Shown here piece by piece: positions 6,611 through 13,834 of a stretch of 13,842 nt of DNA. The notes below the pieces were generated by a model. That model was given only the letters and a program-made list of their open reading frames with translations. It was not told the origin of the DNA and did not search any database. Position numbers and translations under genes: made by a program. Source of the DNA: an uncultured Oscillospiraceae bacterium (GTDB lineage Bacteria; Bacillota; Clostridia; Oscillospirales; Acutalibacteraceae); NCBI GenBank assembly GCA_905192745.1, contig CAJJLZ010000041.1:1-13842 (forward strand), written 5' to 3'. The stretch's first letter is position 1, and every line of letters starts with the position of its first letter.

Positions 6611-7198
6611 ATGGTTCAGCTGATCGTTTTCCTTCTGGCGGCCGCTTTTATTCAGAATATGGTGCTGTCCACCGGCTTCGGCGTTTCCGTTATGCTGCGG
6701 ATGTCCCGCAAGCGGCGGAACATTCTGCCGTTCAGCGCGCTGCTCTGCTGCTTTTCGGTGCTGACGACGGCGCTGTGCTATCCGCTGGATATGCTGATCG
6801 GCACCAGCGTGACGGCGAAATATCTCCGGCCGCTGATGATCGTCGCGGTGACGGCGCTGCTTTATATGGCGGTCGTTGTTCTGCTGAAAAAGAAATTTAC
6901 GGCGCTGTACGCCCGGGTGAGCCGGATGCTGCCGATGGCGGCGTTCAACAATCTGGTGATCGGGATCGCGCTGATTGTGAATCACCAGTTCGCCCTGAGC
7001 TTCCCCGGCGCGGTCGGGCTGTCCCTCGGCGCGTGCGGGGGGTATCTCCTGCTTTCCTGGATGACCGCAGAGGGGATGGAGCGGCTGGACAATCCCGACG
7101 TACCCAAGGCTTTCCGGGGACTGCCCGCCACCCTGATTTACCTCGGGATTATCGCTCTGGCCCTGATGGGCTTCTCCGGCAGCGTATCCATGATCTGA
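6611..7198 (+). CDS. rnfA: RnfA-like membrane subunit lacking both cluster cysteines
   Basis: Encodes 195 residues with about six membrane helices, the RnfA/NqrE family. Strong family matches: IQNMVLSTGFG (14-24), LPMAAFNNLVIGIALI (107-122), and the C-terminal ERLDNPDVPKAFRG plus LALMGFSG. Canonical RnfA has Cys in LGxCP and in TTNC. Here the aligned residues are Ser26 (GFGVSV) and Asn114 (FNN), so both ligands of the intramembrane [2Fe-2S] site are gone. Other cysteines exist (46, 47, 56) but not at the usual places. AGGAAAGGA lies 11 bases before ATG. A 72-bp gap separates it from rnfE. No rnfB follows; the next gene is unrelated. Confidence 0.87.
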   Translation: MVQLIVFLLAAAFIQNMVLSTGFGVSVMLRMSRKRRNILPFSALLCCFSVLTTALCYPLDMLIGTSVTAKYLRPLMIVAVTALLYMAVVVLLKKKFTALYARVSRMLPMAAFNNLVIGIALIVNHQFALSFPGAVGLSLGACGGYLLLSWMTAEGMERLDNPDVPKAFRGLPATLIYLGIIALALMGFSGSVSMI

Positions 7199-7271
7199 CC
7201 GGCCGCCGCCGGGCGCCGTTTTCCCATAGCCGGACTTTTCTGAAAAAATGATCGAAGGGAAGGAATCCGTG

Positions 7272-8537
7272 ATGCCGAAAAAAATTCGCCGCCGGGGCCC
7301 CAGCGTATTCCACAAGAAGCAGCACCGCGCCCTGAAAGCCGTGGGATGGGCGGTATTGGCCGTGCTGGTGATATCGGTCGGCTTTTTCACCGCCAAATAT
7401 ATGCTGGAAGAGTTCCAGCCGCCGATTGCCGACAACGGCTCCACCGCACCGACGGGGACGGCCTCTTCCGGAAACGCTTCCGGCGGAACAGCGCCGGCTC
7501 CCGAGACGACCACTACCCGCCGGAATACGGACGGCGTTTCGGTGGACGGCACGCTGCGGGCGTTTTTTCTGCCGGTCTCCCGGCTGAGCGACACGGCCGC
7601 GCTGGAGGCCCAGCTGGACGCCGCCGCCGAAGCCGGCTTCAACGCCGTGCTGTTTGACCTGAAGGATGAAAACGGCGCGCTGCATTACCAGTCCGCCGCC
7701 CCGCTGGCGGCGGAGGCGGAGACCATCGCCGCCGACGCGCTCACGCTGGAACAGCTCAAAGCCGCGCTGGGCACGATGAAAGCGAAGGACTTTGCGGCCA
7801 TCCCGCGGCTGTATGCCTTCAAGGACCCGACCGCGCCCTTCGAGCTTCCATCGGCCAAAATCACGCTGGAAAGCGCGCCGGGGCTGACGTGGCTGGACAA
7901 CAGCAAGGACAAGGGCGGCAAGCCGTGGCTGAATCCTTACGCGCCGGACGCGCATCAATACATCATCGATCTGGCGAAGGAGCTGGCCGTGGCCGGTTTT
8001 CCGGCGGTCATGCTGGACGGGGTGCAGTTCCCCAACCAGACCTCCTCGGCCTACTACGGCTCGTCGGAGCTGACCTCCCTGTCCCATCAGGCGGTGCTGC
8101 AGAAATTCATCGCTGACCTCACCGACGCGGTGGGGGAGAGCTGCCGGGTGATGCAGACCATGCCGGGACTGTCCGCCTTTGGAGAGGGGACAGAGCCTTT
8201 CGGCGGGAACCCGGTCACCTTTGGGGCCGCGACCGTTGCGCCGGTGCTGATGCCCTCCACTCTCGGCAATCGGCTGAGCGCGGGGGAAACCTCCCTGTCC
8301 GACCCGGCCTCCAGCCCCTACGACGCGGTGAAGCTGGCCGCCCGGCAGGTTCAGCTCCGGCTGGAACTGATGTCCGAAGCCGACCGTCCCGCCATGATGC
8401 CCTGGCTGCAGGGGGACGGCTATTCCACGGAACAGATAAAGCGGCAGATCGCGGCGGCGACCGAGATTCTCGGAAACGACGCGTCCTATATCCTGTACAA
8501 AGCCGACGGAAGCTATGATTTCGCCGCCCTGAAATAA
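7272..8537 (+). CDS. Membrane-anchored putative glycoside hydrolase (DUF4015)
   Basis: Encodes 421 residues. A basic cytoplasmic end (1-22) and a single hydrophobic segment (about 23-40) form a signal anchor. A Thr/Ser/Gly/Pro/Ala-rich linker (57-85) leads to an extracytoplasmic TIM-barrel-like domain from about 93. DUF4015 marks: FNAVLFDLKDENGALHYQS (123-141), GKPWLNPYAPDA and GFPAVMLDGVQFPNQ, where the Asp occupies the place of the family's FDYVRFP motif. The family is thought to act on polysaccharide, but no substrate is established. The start at 7272 is preferred to ATG 7248 because AAGGGAAGGA lies seven bases before it. It is 73 bp after rnfA in the same direction, probably cotranscribed. 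Confidence 0.8.
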   Translation: MPKKIRRRGPSVFHKKQHRALKAVGWAVLAVLVISVGFFTAKYMLEEFQPPIADNGSTAPTGTASSGNASGGTAPAPETTTTRRNTDGVSVDGTLRAFFLPVSRLSDTAALEAQLDAAAEAGFNAVLFDLKDENGALHYQSAAPLAAEAETIAADALTLEQLKAALGTMKAKDFAAIPRLYAFKDPTAPFELPSAKITLESAPGLTWLDNSKDKGGKPWLNPYAPDAHQYIIDLAKELAVAGFPAVMLDGVQFPNQTSSAYYGSSELTSLSHQAVLQKFIADLTDAVGESCRVMQTMPGLSAFGEGTEPFGGNPVTFGAATVAPVLMPSTLGNRLSAGETSLSDPASSPYDAVKLAARQVQLRLELMSEADRPAMMPWLQGDGYSTEQIKRQIAAATEILGNDASYILYKADGSYDFAALK

Positions 8538-8586
8538 CCCGCGCCGCGTCCGGACCCGGCACGACCCGAAAAGAGGCGTTTCCTTC

Positions 8587-9417
8587 ATGCTCATCGATTT
8601 CCACACCCATCTTTTCCCCGACGCGATCGCCGGAAAGGCGCTCGCCCGGCTGGTGGAAAACACCCGGCCGTATGTTTCGGTTTACGGAGAGACACGGCCG
8701 CACACCGACGCCACGGCGGCGGGGCTGGCCGCTTCCTCCCGCGCGGCGGGACTGGATGTCAGCGTTGTGATGCCGATCGCGACTTCCCCCCGCCCCTCCG
8801 AAACCATCAACAATTTCGCCGCGCAGGTGGACGCCATGCCCGGCCTGCGGTCCTTCGGCAGCGTGCATCCCGATAACCCGGACGCGATGAAGGAGCTGGA
8901 ACGGGCCGCCGCCCTCGGGCTGAAGGGGATTAAGCTGCATCCGGAATATCAGGGCTTCTTCGCCGACTCCCCCGCCTGCGCCGCCGTGGTCAAAAAGGCG
9001 GCGGAGCTGGGGCTCTGGGTGCTGTTCCACGCGGGGGAGGACATTGGAATGCCGCCCCCCGTCCACTGCGCCCCGGCGCATGTCGCCCGGCTCTGCGATC
9101 AGGCGCCCGGGGCGAAAATCATCCTCGCCCACATGGGCGGCTACCGCCGCTGGGCGGAGGCGGAGGCTCTGCTTCCCTCCATGGACGTGTATCTGGACAC
9201 CAGCTTCTGCCTGCCGAACGAACGGGGCGAATGGGACCGCTTCGCCCGGATTATCCGGACGGCCGGCTGCGGACGGGTGCTGTTCGGCACCGATTCTCCC
9301 TGGGCCGACCAGACGGAAGCGCTGGCCGCCGCGCGGGAATTCCTCGCCGCGTACCGCTTTACCGGGGCCGAACAGGCCGCCATCCTCGGCGGAAACGCCG
9401 CCCGTATTCTCGGCTGA
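8587..9417 (+). CDS. Amidohydrolase-2 family metal-dependent hydrolase
   Basis: Encodes 276 residues, a TIM-barrel cytosolic hydrolase. Visible metal and active-site residues: His6 and His8 in DFHTHLFP, Lys116 and His118 in GIKLHPEYQG, His148 in LFHAGED, His182 in LAHMGG and Asp236 in GTDSPW. The order fits PF04909 (ACMSD/uracil-5-carboxylate decarboxylase relatives and many uncharacterised hydrolases); the Lys is not a carboxylated bridging lysine that I can assign. The substrate cannot be told. AAGAGG lies ten bases before ATG. It is 49 bp after the DUF4015 gene and 45 bp before the HAD phosphatase gene, in one run. Confidence 0.88.
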   Translation: MLIDFHTHLFPDAIAGKALARLVENTRPYVSVYGETRPHTDATAAGLAASSRAAGLDVSVVMPIATSPRPSETINNFAAQVDAMPGLRSFGSVHPDNPDAMKELERAAALGLKGIKLHPEYQGFFADSPACAAVVKKAAELGLWVLFHAGEDIGMPPPVHCAPAHVARLCDQAPGAKIILAHMGGYRRWAEAEALLPSMDVYLDTSFCLPNERGEWDRFARIIRTAGCGRVLFGTDSPWADQTEALAAAREFLAAYRFTGAEQAAILGGNAARILG

Positions 9418-9462
9418 CGGCAGACCGTCCGCTGTCCATTCCAAAATCCGGAGGACCAGCCC

Positions 9463-10227
9463 ATGCGGAAACATGCAGTTTTTCTCGATCTGGACGGCAC
9501 CATCGCCCAATACGACCGGCCGCCTTCCGAAGCCGTGACGGCGGCTGTCCGCCGGGCACGGCAGGCCGGACACGCCGTGTTCCTCTGCACCGGCCGCGCA
9601 CCGGGGTATATTTACGCCTCGGTGAAGGCCGTCGGCTTCGACGGGATTGTCGCCGCGGCGGGCGGACATATCCGGCTCGGCGAAACCCTTCTGTACCGCC
9701 GTCCGCTGCCGCCCGCCCTTCTGGAAAGGATTCTGACGCTGTATCTGGGAAACGGAAGGACCTGTTTTCTGGAGGGGGAGGAATCCATGTACGCGGTGAA
9801 CCCGTCCCAGCCATCCGGCTGGCCGGAGGTAACCGGCGCGCGGGATTTTGAACCCGGAAGCGGACGGTTTGCCGGACAGGCGGTTATGAAATTCTCCATC
9901 TACCACCCGCTGACGGCGGAGGAAAAGCGGATGCTTTCCCCGGAGCTTGCCTTTATCGAACAGGGCAGCTATACCGAAGTGCTTCCCGCCGGCGTCTGCA
10001 AATCGGACGGGATGCGGCGGGTTCTTGAACGGCTCGGCATCCCGCGGGAGGACAGCATCGCCATCGGAGACAGCCGGAACGATCTGGATATGCTCCGGTA
10101 CGCGGGGGTCGGGGTGGCGATGGGCGGCTCGCCGGAAGAAGTGATCCGCGCGGCCGACCGGGTAACCGGGTCCCTCGCCGCGGATGGGGCCGCCGCCGCG
10201 CTGGAAGAGCTGCTTCGGCCAAGATGA
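9463..10227 (+). CDS. Cof-type HAD-IIB family phosphatase
   Basis: Encodes 254 residues. HAD motif I is DLDGT with Asp9 (nucleophile) and Asp11. Motif II is Thr43 in CTGR. The motif III lysine is Lys180 in VCKSDGM. Motif IV is GDSRNDLDM (202-210) followed by GVGVAMGGSPEEV. The cap lies between motifs II and III, the type-IIB arrangement. Such enzymes remove phosphate from sugar phosphates, nucleotides or flavin precursors, with broad overlap; no specific substrate is inferred. GGAGG (9450-9454) lies eight bases before ATG. It is part of the long plus-strand run. Confidence 0.93.
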   Translation: MRKHAVFLDLDGTIAQYDRPPSEAVTAAVRRARQAGHAVFLCTGRAPGYIYASVKAVGFDGIVAAAGGHIRLGETLLYRRPLPPALLERILTLYLGNGRTCFLEGEESMYAVNPSQPSGWPEVTGARDFEPGSGRFAGQAVMKFSIYHPLTAEEKRMLSPELAFIEQGSYTEVLPAGVCKSDGMRRVLERLGIPREDSIAIGDSRNDLDMLRYAGVGVAMGGSPEEVIRAADRVTGSLAADGAAAALEELLRPR

Positions 10228-10307
10228 AACGGCGGAACCGGCCGGCGCCGGATATCCATACCGAAATATAAAACAGCAGGCGTTCTCCGCCCGCAAAGGA
10301 ATGTGAC

Positions 10308-11222
10308 ATGAACAGACTTGTTTCGGACCGGAAAAGGAATACAATACTGGCGGGCGCGGGCGCCGTTCTCTGGGCGCTCGGCCTGTTTATCCTCTCCAGC
10401 CTGCCCCTCGCCCCGGCGGAGGCCATGCAGGCCGGGGTGGCGCGGGGGCTGGAAAGCCTGATCCGGCTGCTTTTCAATACGGATTTTTCTCCCGCCCTGC
10501 GGGAAACGCTGGCGGCGGGAACCCGGGTCGTTCTTCAGATGGGCGGCTTCGCCGTTCTCTCCCTTCTGATCTGGAACGCGCTGCGGGTCGCCGGCGCGTC
10601 CGACCGGCGGGCGATGGTGCTGGGCTTTTCCGGCGCCCTGTTTTACGCCGTGACCGACGAATTGCACCAGCTTTTTGTTCCCGGCCGCCTGCCCCGGGTG
10701 GCGGACTGGGCATGGGATACGCTGGGCGCGTTCCTGGCCATGGCGGTGGTGCTCCTCTGGCGGTGGGCCTGGCGGAAATTCCCCCGGCTGCTCAACCGGG
10801 AAACAGTGAGTTATGTGGTGTTCGGCGTGCTGACCACCCTTGTCAACATGGCGGTCTATGGGTTAAGCTACAACACGCTGGGCATTCACAACCTGATAAG
10901 CAACGCCATCGCGTGGACGGCCGCCGTCCTGTTCGCCTACGCGGTGAACAAGCTGTTCGTATTTCACAGCCATGTCCGCGGCGCCCGGGCGCTCCTGCGG
11001 GAGTTCGGCCTGTTCATCGGCGCCCGGCTGCTCTCCTTCGCTGTGGACGAGCTGTGCATGGGCCTGCTGGTGAACGTGCTGGCGGTGAACGGCGGGGTAT
11101 CCAAGATTCTGGTGAACATCATCGTTATGGTGATGAACTACTTCTTCAGCAAATGGTTTATTTTCCGAAAGGAAAGGGCGGCGGACGGCACGGCCGATTC
11201 CCCCGCGCCTCCGGCCGACTAA
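10308..11222 (+). CDS. VanZ-GtrA fusion membrane protein
   Basis: Encodes 304 residues in two membrane domains. Residues 12-155 are VanZ-like, with FILSSLP (27-33) and the signature TDELHQLFVPGRLPRVADWAWD (116-137). Residues about 165-288 are GtrA-like, with YVVFGVLTTLVNMAVYGL (169-186), AVNKLFVFHS (212-221) and YFFSKWFIFRK (278-288), four helices. VanZ proteins are linked to low-level teicoplanin resistance and other envelope roles. GtrA proteins are thought to move lipid-linked sugars across the membrane or assist glycosyltransferases. The two are usually separate genes; here the frame is continuous with no stop between them. AAAGGA lies seven bases before ATG. The fusion suggests a role in handling lipid-linked precursors, which is inference. 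Confidence 0.88.
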   Translation: MNRLVSDRKRNTILAGAGAVLWALGLFILSSLPLAPAEAMQAGVARGLESLIRLLFNTDFSPALRETLAAGTRVVLQMGGFAVLSLLIWNALRVAGASDRRAMVLGFSGALFYAVTDELHQLFVPGRLPRVADWAWDTLGAFLAMAVVLLWRWAWRKFPRLLNRETVSYVVFGVLTTLVNMAVYGLSYNTLGIHNLISNAIAWTAAVLFAYAVNKLFVFHSHVRGARALLREFGLFIGARLLSFAVDELCMGLLVNVLAVNGGVSKILVNIIVMVMNYFFSKWFIFRKERAADGTADSPAPPAD

Positions 11223-11285
11223 ACGGATAAACGCCCCCCGCGGAAACAAGCGGGGATTCGAAAGCGACGGAAAGGAACGCGGCCT

Positions 11286-12329
11286 ATGAATACTTACTAC
11301 GGATGGACGCCCCCTCCCGCCGGAGGGTTTATTCCGCCGCAGCAAAACGCTCTGCGGCGGGACGCCGGCTTTATCGGCGCCGCTTTTTTGCTGATGCTGG
11401 GGATGCTTCAGACGATATTTTCCCTGATTCTGACCGCTCTGGCGATGGCGGGCGCGGCCAACCTGCAGGCGGCGGACGGACGGTATGGACTGGGGAACGT
11501 CGGCTTTCTGGCCGCGTACGGGATTGCCTACGCGCTGATTATGGGACTGCCCGGTCCGCTGACAGCGGCGTTCAGCCGGCGGCGGGTCAACCCGTTCGCG
11601 AATCTGGAGGACGCGGAAAAACGGCCGCTTGGGTTTCTCTCGATTCTGCTGGCCCTGCTCGGCGGGATGGCGGTCTGTGTGCTGGCGAATTTCGCTACGT
11701 CTTACCTTCTGGCATTTCTCGGCCAGTTCGGCATCCGCCAGCCGGAACTGCCCAGCTATATGGATAATACGGCCGCCGGGCTTTGTCTGAACATTCTGAT
11801 TTTCGCCGTTCTGCCCGGCATTCTGGAGGAAATGCTGTTCCGCGGCTATTTTCTCCGTCTGCTCCGCCCGTATGGGACGTGGTTTGCCGTGATCGTCACC
11901 GCTATCCTGTTCGCGCTGATGCACGGAAACATCCTGCAGATCCCCTTTGCCTTTCTGGTGGGGCTGGCCTGCGGCTGGCTGACCGTCCGGAGCGGCCGGG
12001 TCTGGCCCGCGATGATGCTGCATTTTCTGAACAATTTCATGGCGGAGATTCTGGAATTCGCCAGTCTGGGACAGACGGAGGCCCAATCGCAGAAAACCCT
12101 TCTTATCGTTTTCAGCGTGGTGGGAATTCTGGGCCTGGTCTGTCTGATGATCCTTTTCGCCCGGAACGATCCTCTGGTTCGGAAAGAACCGGAACCTTCC
12201 CCCGCCCTTCCCCTTGGCGTGCGGGTAAAAACCCTGCTGACCACCCCGGCTTTTCTGATCGGGGGAATTCTCTCGATCCTCCTGACCGTCCTTTCGGTTA
12301 TCACCACCCAACTGGGGGCTGCCTCATGA
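11286..12329 (+). CDS. CPBP family intramembrane metalloprotease
   Basis: Encodes 347 residues with about eight membrane segments. The CPBP (Abi/Rce1-like) motifs are present: EEMLFRGYF (181-189) with Glu181, Glu182 and Arg186; FALMHGN with His213; and MMLHFLNN with His246 and Asn250. These would hold a catalytic metal inside the membrane. Bacterial members act in protein processing, bacteriocin self-immunity or signalling; none of these can be chosen here. The N-terminus is proline- and aromatic-rich (YYGWTPPPAGGFIPPQQ). AAAGGA lies nine bases before ATG. Its stop shares ATGA with the tadA start, so the two are probably translationally coupled. Confidence 0.92.
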   Translation: MNTYYGWTPPPAGGFIPPQQNALRRDAGFIGAAFLLMLGMLQTIFSLILTALAMAGAANLQAADGRYGLGNVGFLAAYGIAYALIMGLPGPLTAAFSRRRVNPFANLEDAEKRPLGFLSILLALLGGMAVCVLANFATSYLLAFLGQFGIRQPELPSYMDNTAAGLCLNILIFAVLPGILEEMLFRGYFLRLLRPYGTWFAVIVTAILFALMHGNILQIPFAFLVGLACGWLTVRSGRVWPAMMLHFLNNFMAEILEFASLGQTEAQSQKTLLIVFSVVGILGLVCLMILFARNDPLVRKEPEPSPALPLGVRVKTLLTTPAFLIGGILSILLTVLSVITTQLGAAS

Positions 12330-12844
12330 ACGCGGGGGGACTTTCCGGCGGAAGTGCGGCGTCCCTGTCCCCCGAAGAACTGATGCGGGAGGCGCTCCGG
12401 CTGGCGGAGGAAGCCTCCCGGGAAGGGGAGGTGCCGGTGGGCGCGGTGGTGGCCAGAGACGGCGTGATCGTCGGCCGCGGCCGCAACCGGCGGGAGACCG
12501 GCCGGAACGCGCTCGCCCACGCCGAGCTGGAAGCGATCGATCAGGCCTGCCGTACTCTGGGGGGATGGCGGCTCTTCGGCTGCGCGCTGTATGTGACGCT
12601 GGAGCCCTGCCCCATGTGCGCCGGGGCGATTATCAACGCGCGGCTGGACCGGGTGGTGTACGGCGCCGCCGATCCCAAGGCCGGTTCCTGCGGCTCGGTA
12701 GTGAACCTGTTCACCCTCCCGTACAACCATCGTCCGCTTTGGGAGGGCGGGCTGCTCCGCGAGGAATGCGCCGCCCAACTGACCGGGTTTTTTCGCTCTT
12801 TACGCGCCTCGCGCACGGCGGGCGATAAGCGGGGCGACAACTAA
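12326..12844 (+). CDS. tadA: tRNA-specific adenosine deaminase TadA
   Basis: Converts adenosine-34 to inosine in the anticodon wobble position of tRNA(Arg). Encodes 172 residues, slightly longer than usual because of about 15 extra N-terminal residues. The zinc site is clear: His65-Ala-Glu67 and PCPMCAGAI with Cys95 and Cys98. Glu67 is the proton shuttle. Downstream, GAADPKAGSCGSVVNLF (113-129) is typical of TadA. The start at 12326 overlaps the CPBP gene stop by four bases, with GGGGG upstream. An internal ATG at 12383 is an alternative that would give a more standard N-terminus. It is the last gene of the plus-strand run. Confidence 0.95.
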   Translation: MNAGGLSGGSAASLSPEELMREALRLAEEASREGEVPVGAVVARDGVIVGRGRNRRETGRNALAHAELEAIDQACRTLGGWRLFGCALYVTLEPCPMCAGAIINARLDRVVYGAADPKAGSCGSVVNLFTLPYNHRPLWEGGLLREECAAQLTGFFRSLRASRTAGDKRGDN

Positions 12845-12860
12845 AAATGCCGCTTCCCCG

Positions 12861-12905
12861 AAAAAACGCTTGCGGACCATGGTCGATGGCCCGCAAGCGT
12901 TTTTT
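12861..12905. terminator. Bidirectional rho-independent terminator between tadA and sleB
   Basis: AAAAAACGCTTGCGG (12861-12875) is a perfect 15-bp complement of 12891-12905. The loop can extend the stem with CCAT/ATGG after a single mismatch. T6 follows on the plus strand and, by symmetry, on the minus strand. The position between two convergent genes fits termination in both directions. Confidence 0.93.
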
Positions 12906-12954
12906 ATTCTTCTATAACATATAAATATATAGAGTAAAGGCTGTTCCGATCTCC

Positions 12955-13662
12955 TCAGCTGCAAAAAACATGCTTGCCGATCCGGGCGATGACCGGACGG
13001 GAACGAATCCACTGGTTGGTAGCGGTGGACGGATTGTAATAATAAATCGCCCCGCCCGAGGGGTCCCAGCCGTTCATGGCGTCCTGCGCCGCGCGGTAAG
13101 CGCTCTCGGCCACCGGCTGATTGAACTGTCCGTCATACAGACAGGAAAACGCACCGTTCTGGTAAATCACCCCGGAAAGCGTATCCGGAAAGGAGGGATG
13201 TTCCATCCGGTTGAGGACCACTGCGCCGACCGCCACCTGACCGGTATAGCTCTCACCCCGCGCCTCCGCGGAAATCAGACGCGCGAGCAGGTTCAGATCG
13301 CTCTGCCCTCCCGCCTGCGAAGAGCCGCCCGAGGCGGTGAAAATCCCCATTGCCCGCAGCGTCGCCGGCCCGGCGATCCCGTCGGCGGTCAATCCGTTCT
13401 TTTTCTGGAACGCAATGACCGCATTTCGTGTTTTCGCTCCATAGATACCGTCCACTTTGTCGTTCAGATAGCCCCAGTTGACCAGCTTGGTCTGGATCTG
13501 CCGCACCTCGCTGCCCGTGGAACCCAGTTTGGACAGCGCATCCACTGCCGAATGAGACGGAAACAGCGCGATAATCAGCAGGTTCAGTATAATAATCGCG
13601 GTCACCTGCAGAATCCGGCGCGGATTGCGGACAGGCGGCGCATTCAAATAAATCTTTCCCAT
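12955..13662 (-). CDS. sleB: Spore cortex-lytic enzyme SleB-like
   Basis: Encodes 235 residues. SleB is a lytic transglycosylase that cuts muramic-delta-lactam cortex peptidoglycan during germination. Domains: an N-terminal hydrophobic segment (about 17-34, export signal or anchor); a PG_binding_1 domain (46-105, with QIQTKLVNWGYLNDKVDGIYG); a short Ser/Gly linker (111-121); and a SleB/CwlJ hydrolase domain (about 125-234) with LISAEARGE, where Glu133 is the expected catalytic acid. VAVGAVVLNRMEHPSFPDTL and GWDPSGGAIYYYNP are typical. AAAGGATG lies eight bases before ATG. It is convergent with tadA; no ypeB partner follows it. This gene indicates a spore-former. No convincing sigma-G promoter was found. 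Confidence 0.93.
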   Translation of the reverse strand: MGKIYLNAPPVRNPRRILQVTAIIILNLLIIALFPSHSAVDALSKLGSTGSEVRQIQTKLVNWGYLNDKVDGIYGAKTRNAVIAFQKKNGLTADGIAGPATLRAMGIFTASGGSSQAGGQSDLNLLARLISAEARGESYTGQVAVGAVVLNRMEHPSFPDTLSGVIYQNGAFSCLYDGQFNQPVAESAYRAAQDAMNGWDPSGGAIYYYNPSTATNQWIRSRPVIARIGKHVFCS

Positions 13663-13804
13663 GATATCGACATCCTTTCACAGACAAAAATCCCTTCCGG
13701 GATAGTATTTCACATACGCTGGGTATAAACCGCCCTACAAATTACCAGAAAAACAGGAAACAAAAAGAAAAAGCAAGAAAATGTCCGAAAAACGAAAAAA
13801 AGGA

Positions 13805-13834
13805 TTGACAAAGGAGGTGGGGAGGTGATATTAT
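13805..13834 (+). promoter_or_regulatory. Strong sigma-A promoter reading out of the window
   Basis: Perfect -35 TTGACA (13805-13810), an 18-bp spacer and -10 TATTAT (13829-13834, five of six). An A-rich tract (about 13741-13803) lies directly upstream and could act as an UP element. The spacer is all purine except for three T residues and contains AAGGAGGTG and GGAGGTGA, both like an extended Shine-Dalgarno. It is divergent from sleB; the gene it drives is outside the window. Confidence 0.7.

Noticed and set aside
3653..7198. Reading the Rnf-like genes as a decayed pseudogene cluster
   Set aside because: All four frames are uninterrupted, have ribosome binding sites and tight coupling, and keep many conserved residues and both RnfC cluster motifs. 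Losses are confined to cofactor residues and two whole subunits.
8215..10344. A 709-codon open frame on the minus strand
   Set aside because: It lies opposite three well-supported plus-strand genes (DUF4015 protein, amidohydrolase, HAD phosphatase). Its composition (Arg, Gly, Pro, His rich) is typical of the antisense of GC-rich genes and no family motif is visible.
11236..11255. Hairpin CCCCGC/GCGGGG between the VanZ-GtrA and CPBP genes
   Set aside because: Six base pairs and no T-tract; not a terminator, so the genes on either side are kept in one transcription run.
13690..13703. Small inverted repeat ATCCC-TTCC-GGGAT in the sleB leader
   Set aside because: Only a 5-bp stem; it occurs by chance often enough that no function can be claimed.
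13681..13740. Possible sigma-G promoter for sleB (AATACTA on the minus strand near 13704-13710)
   Set aside because: The -10-like element fits, but no -35 of the sigma-G type lies at the usual distance; the nearest one is about three bases too close.
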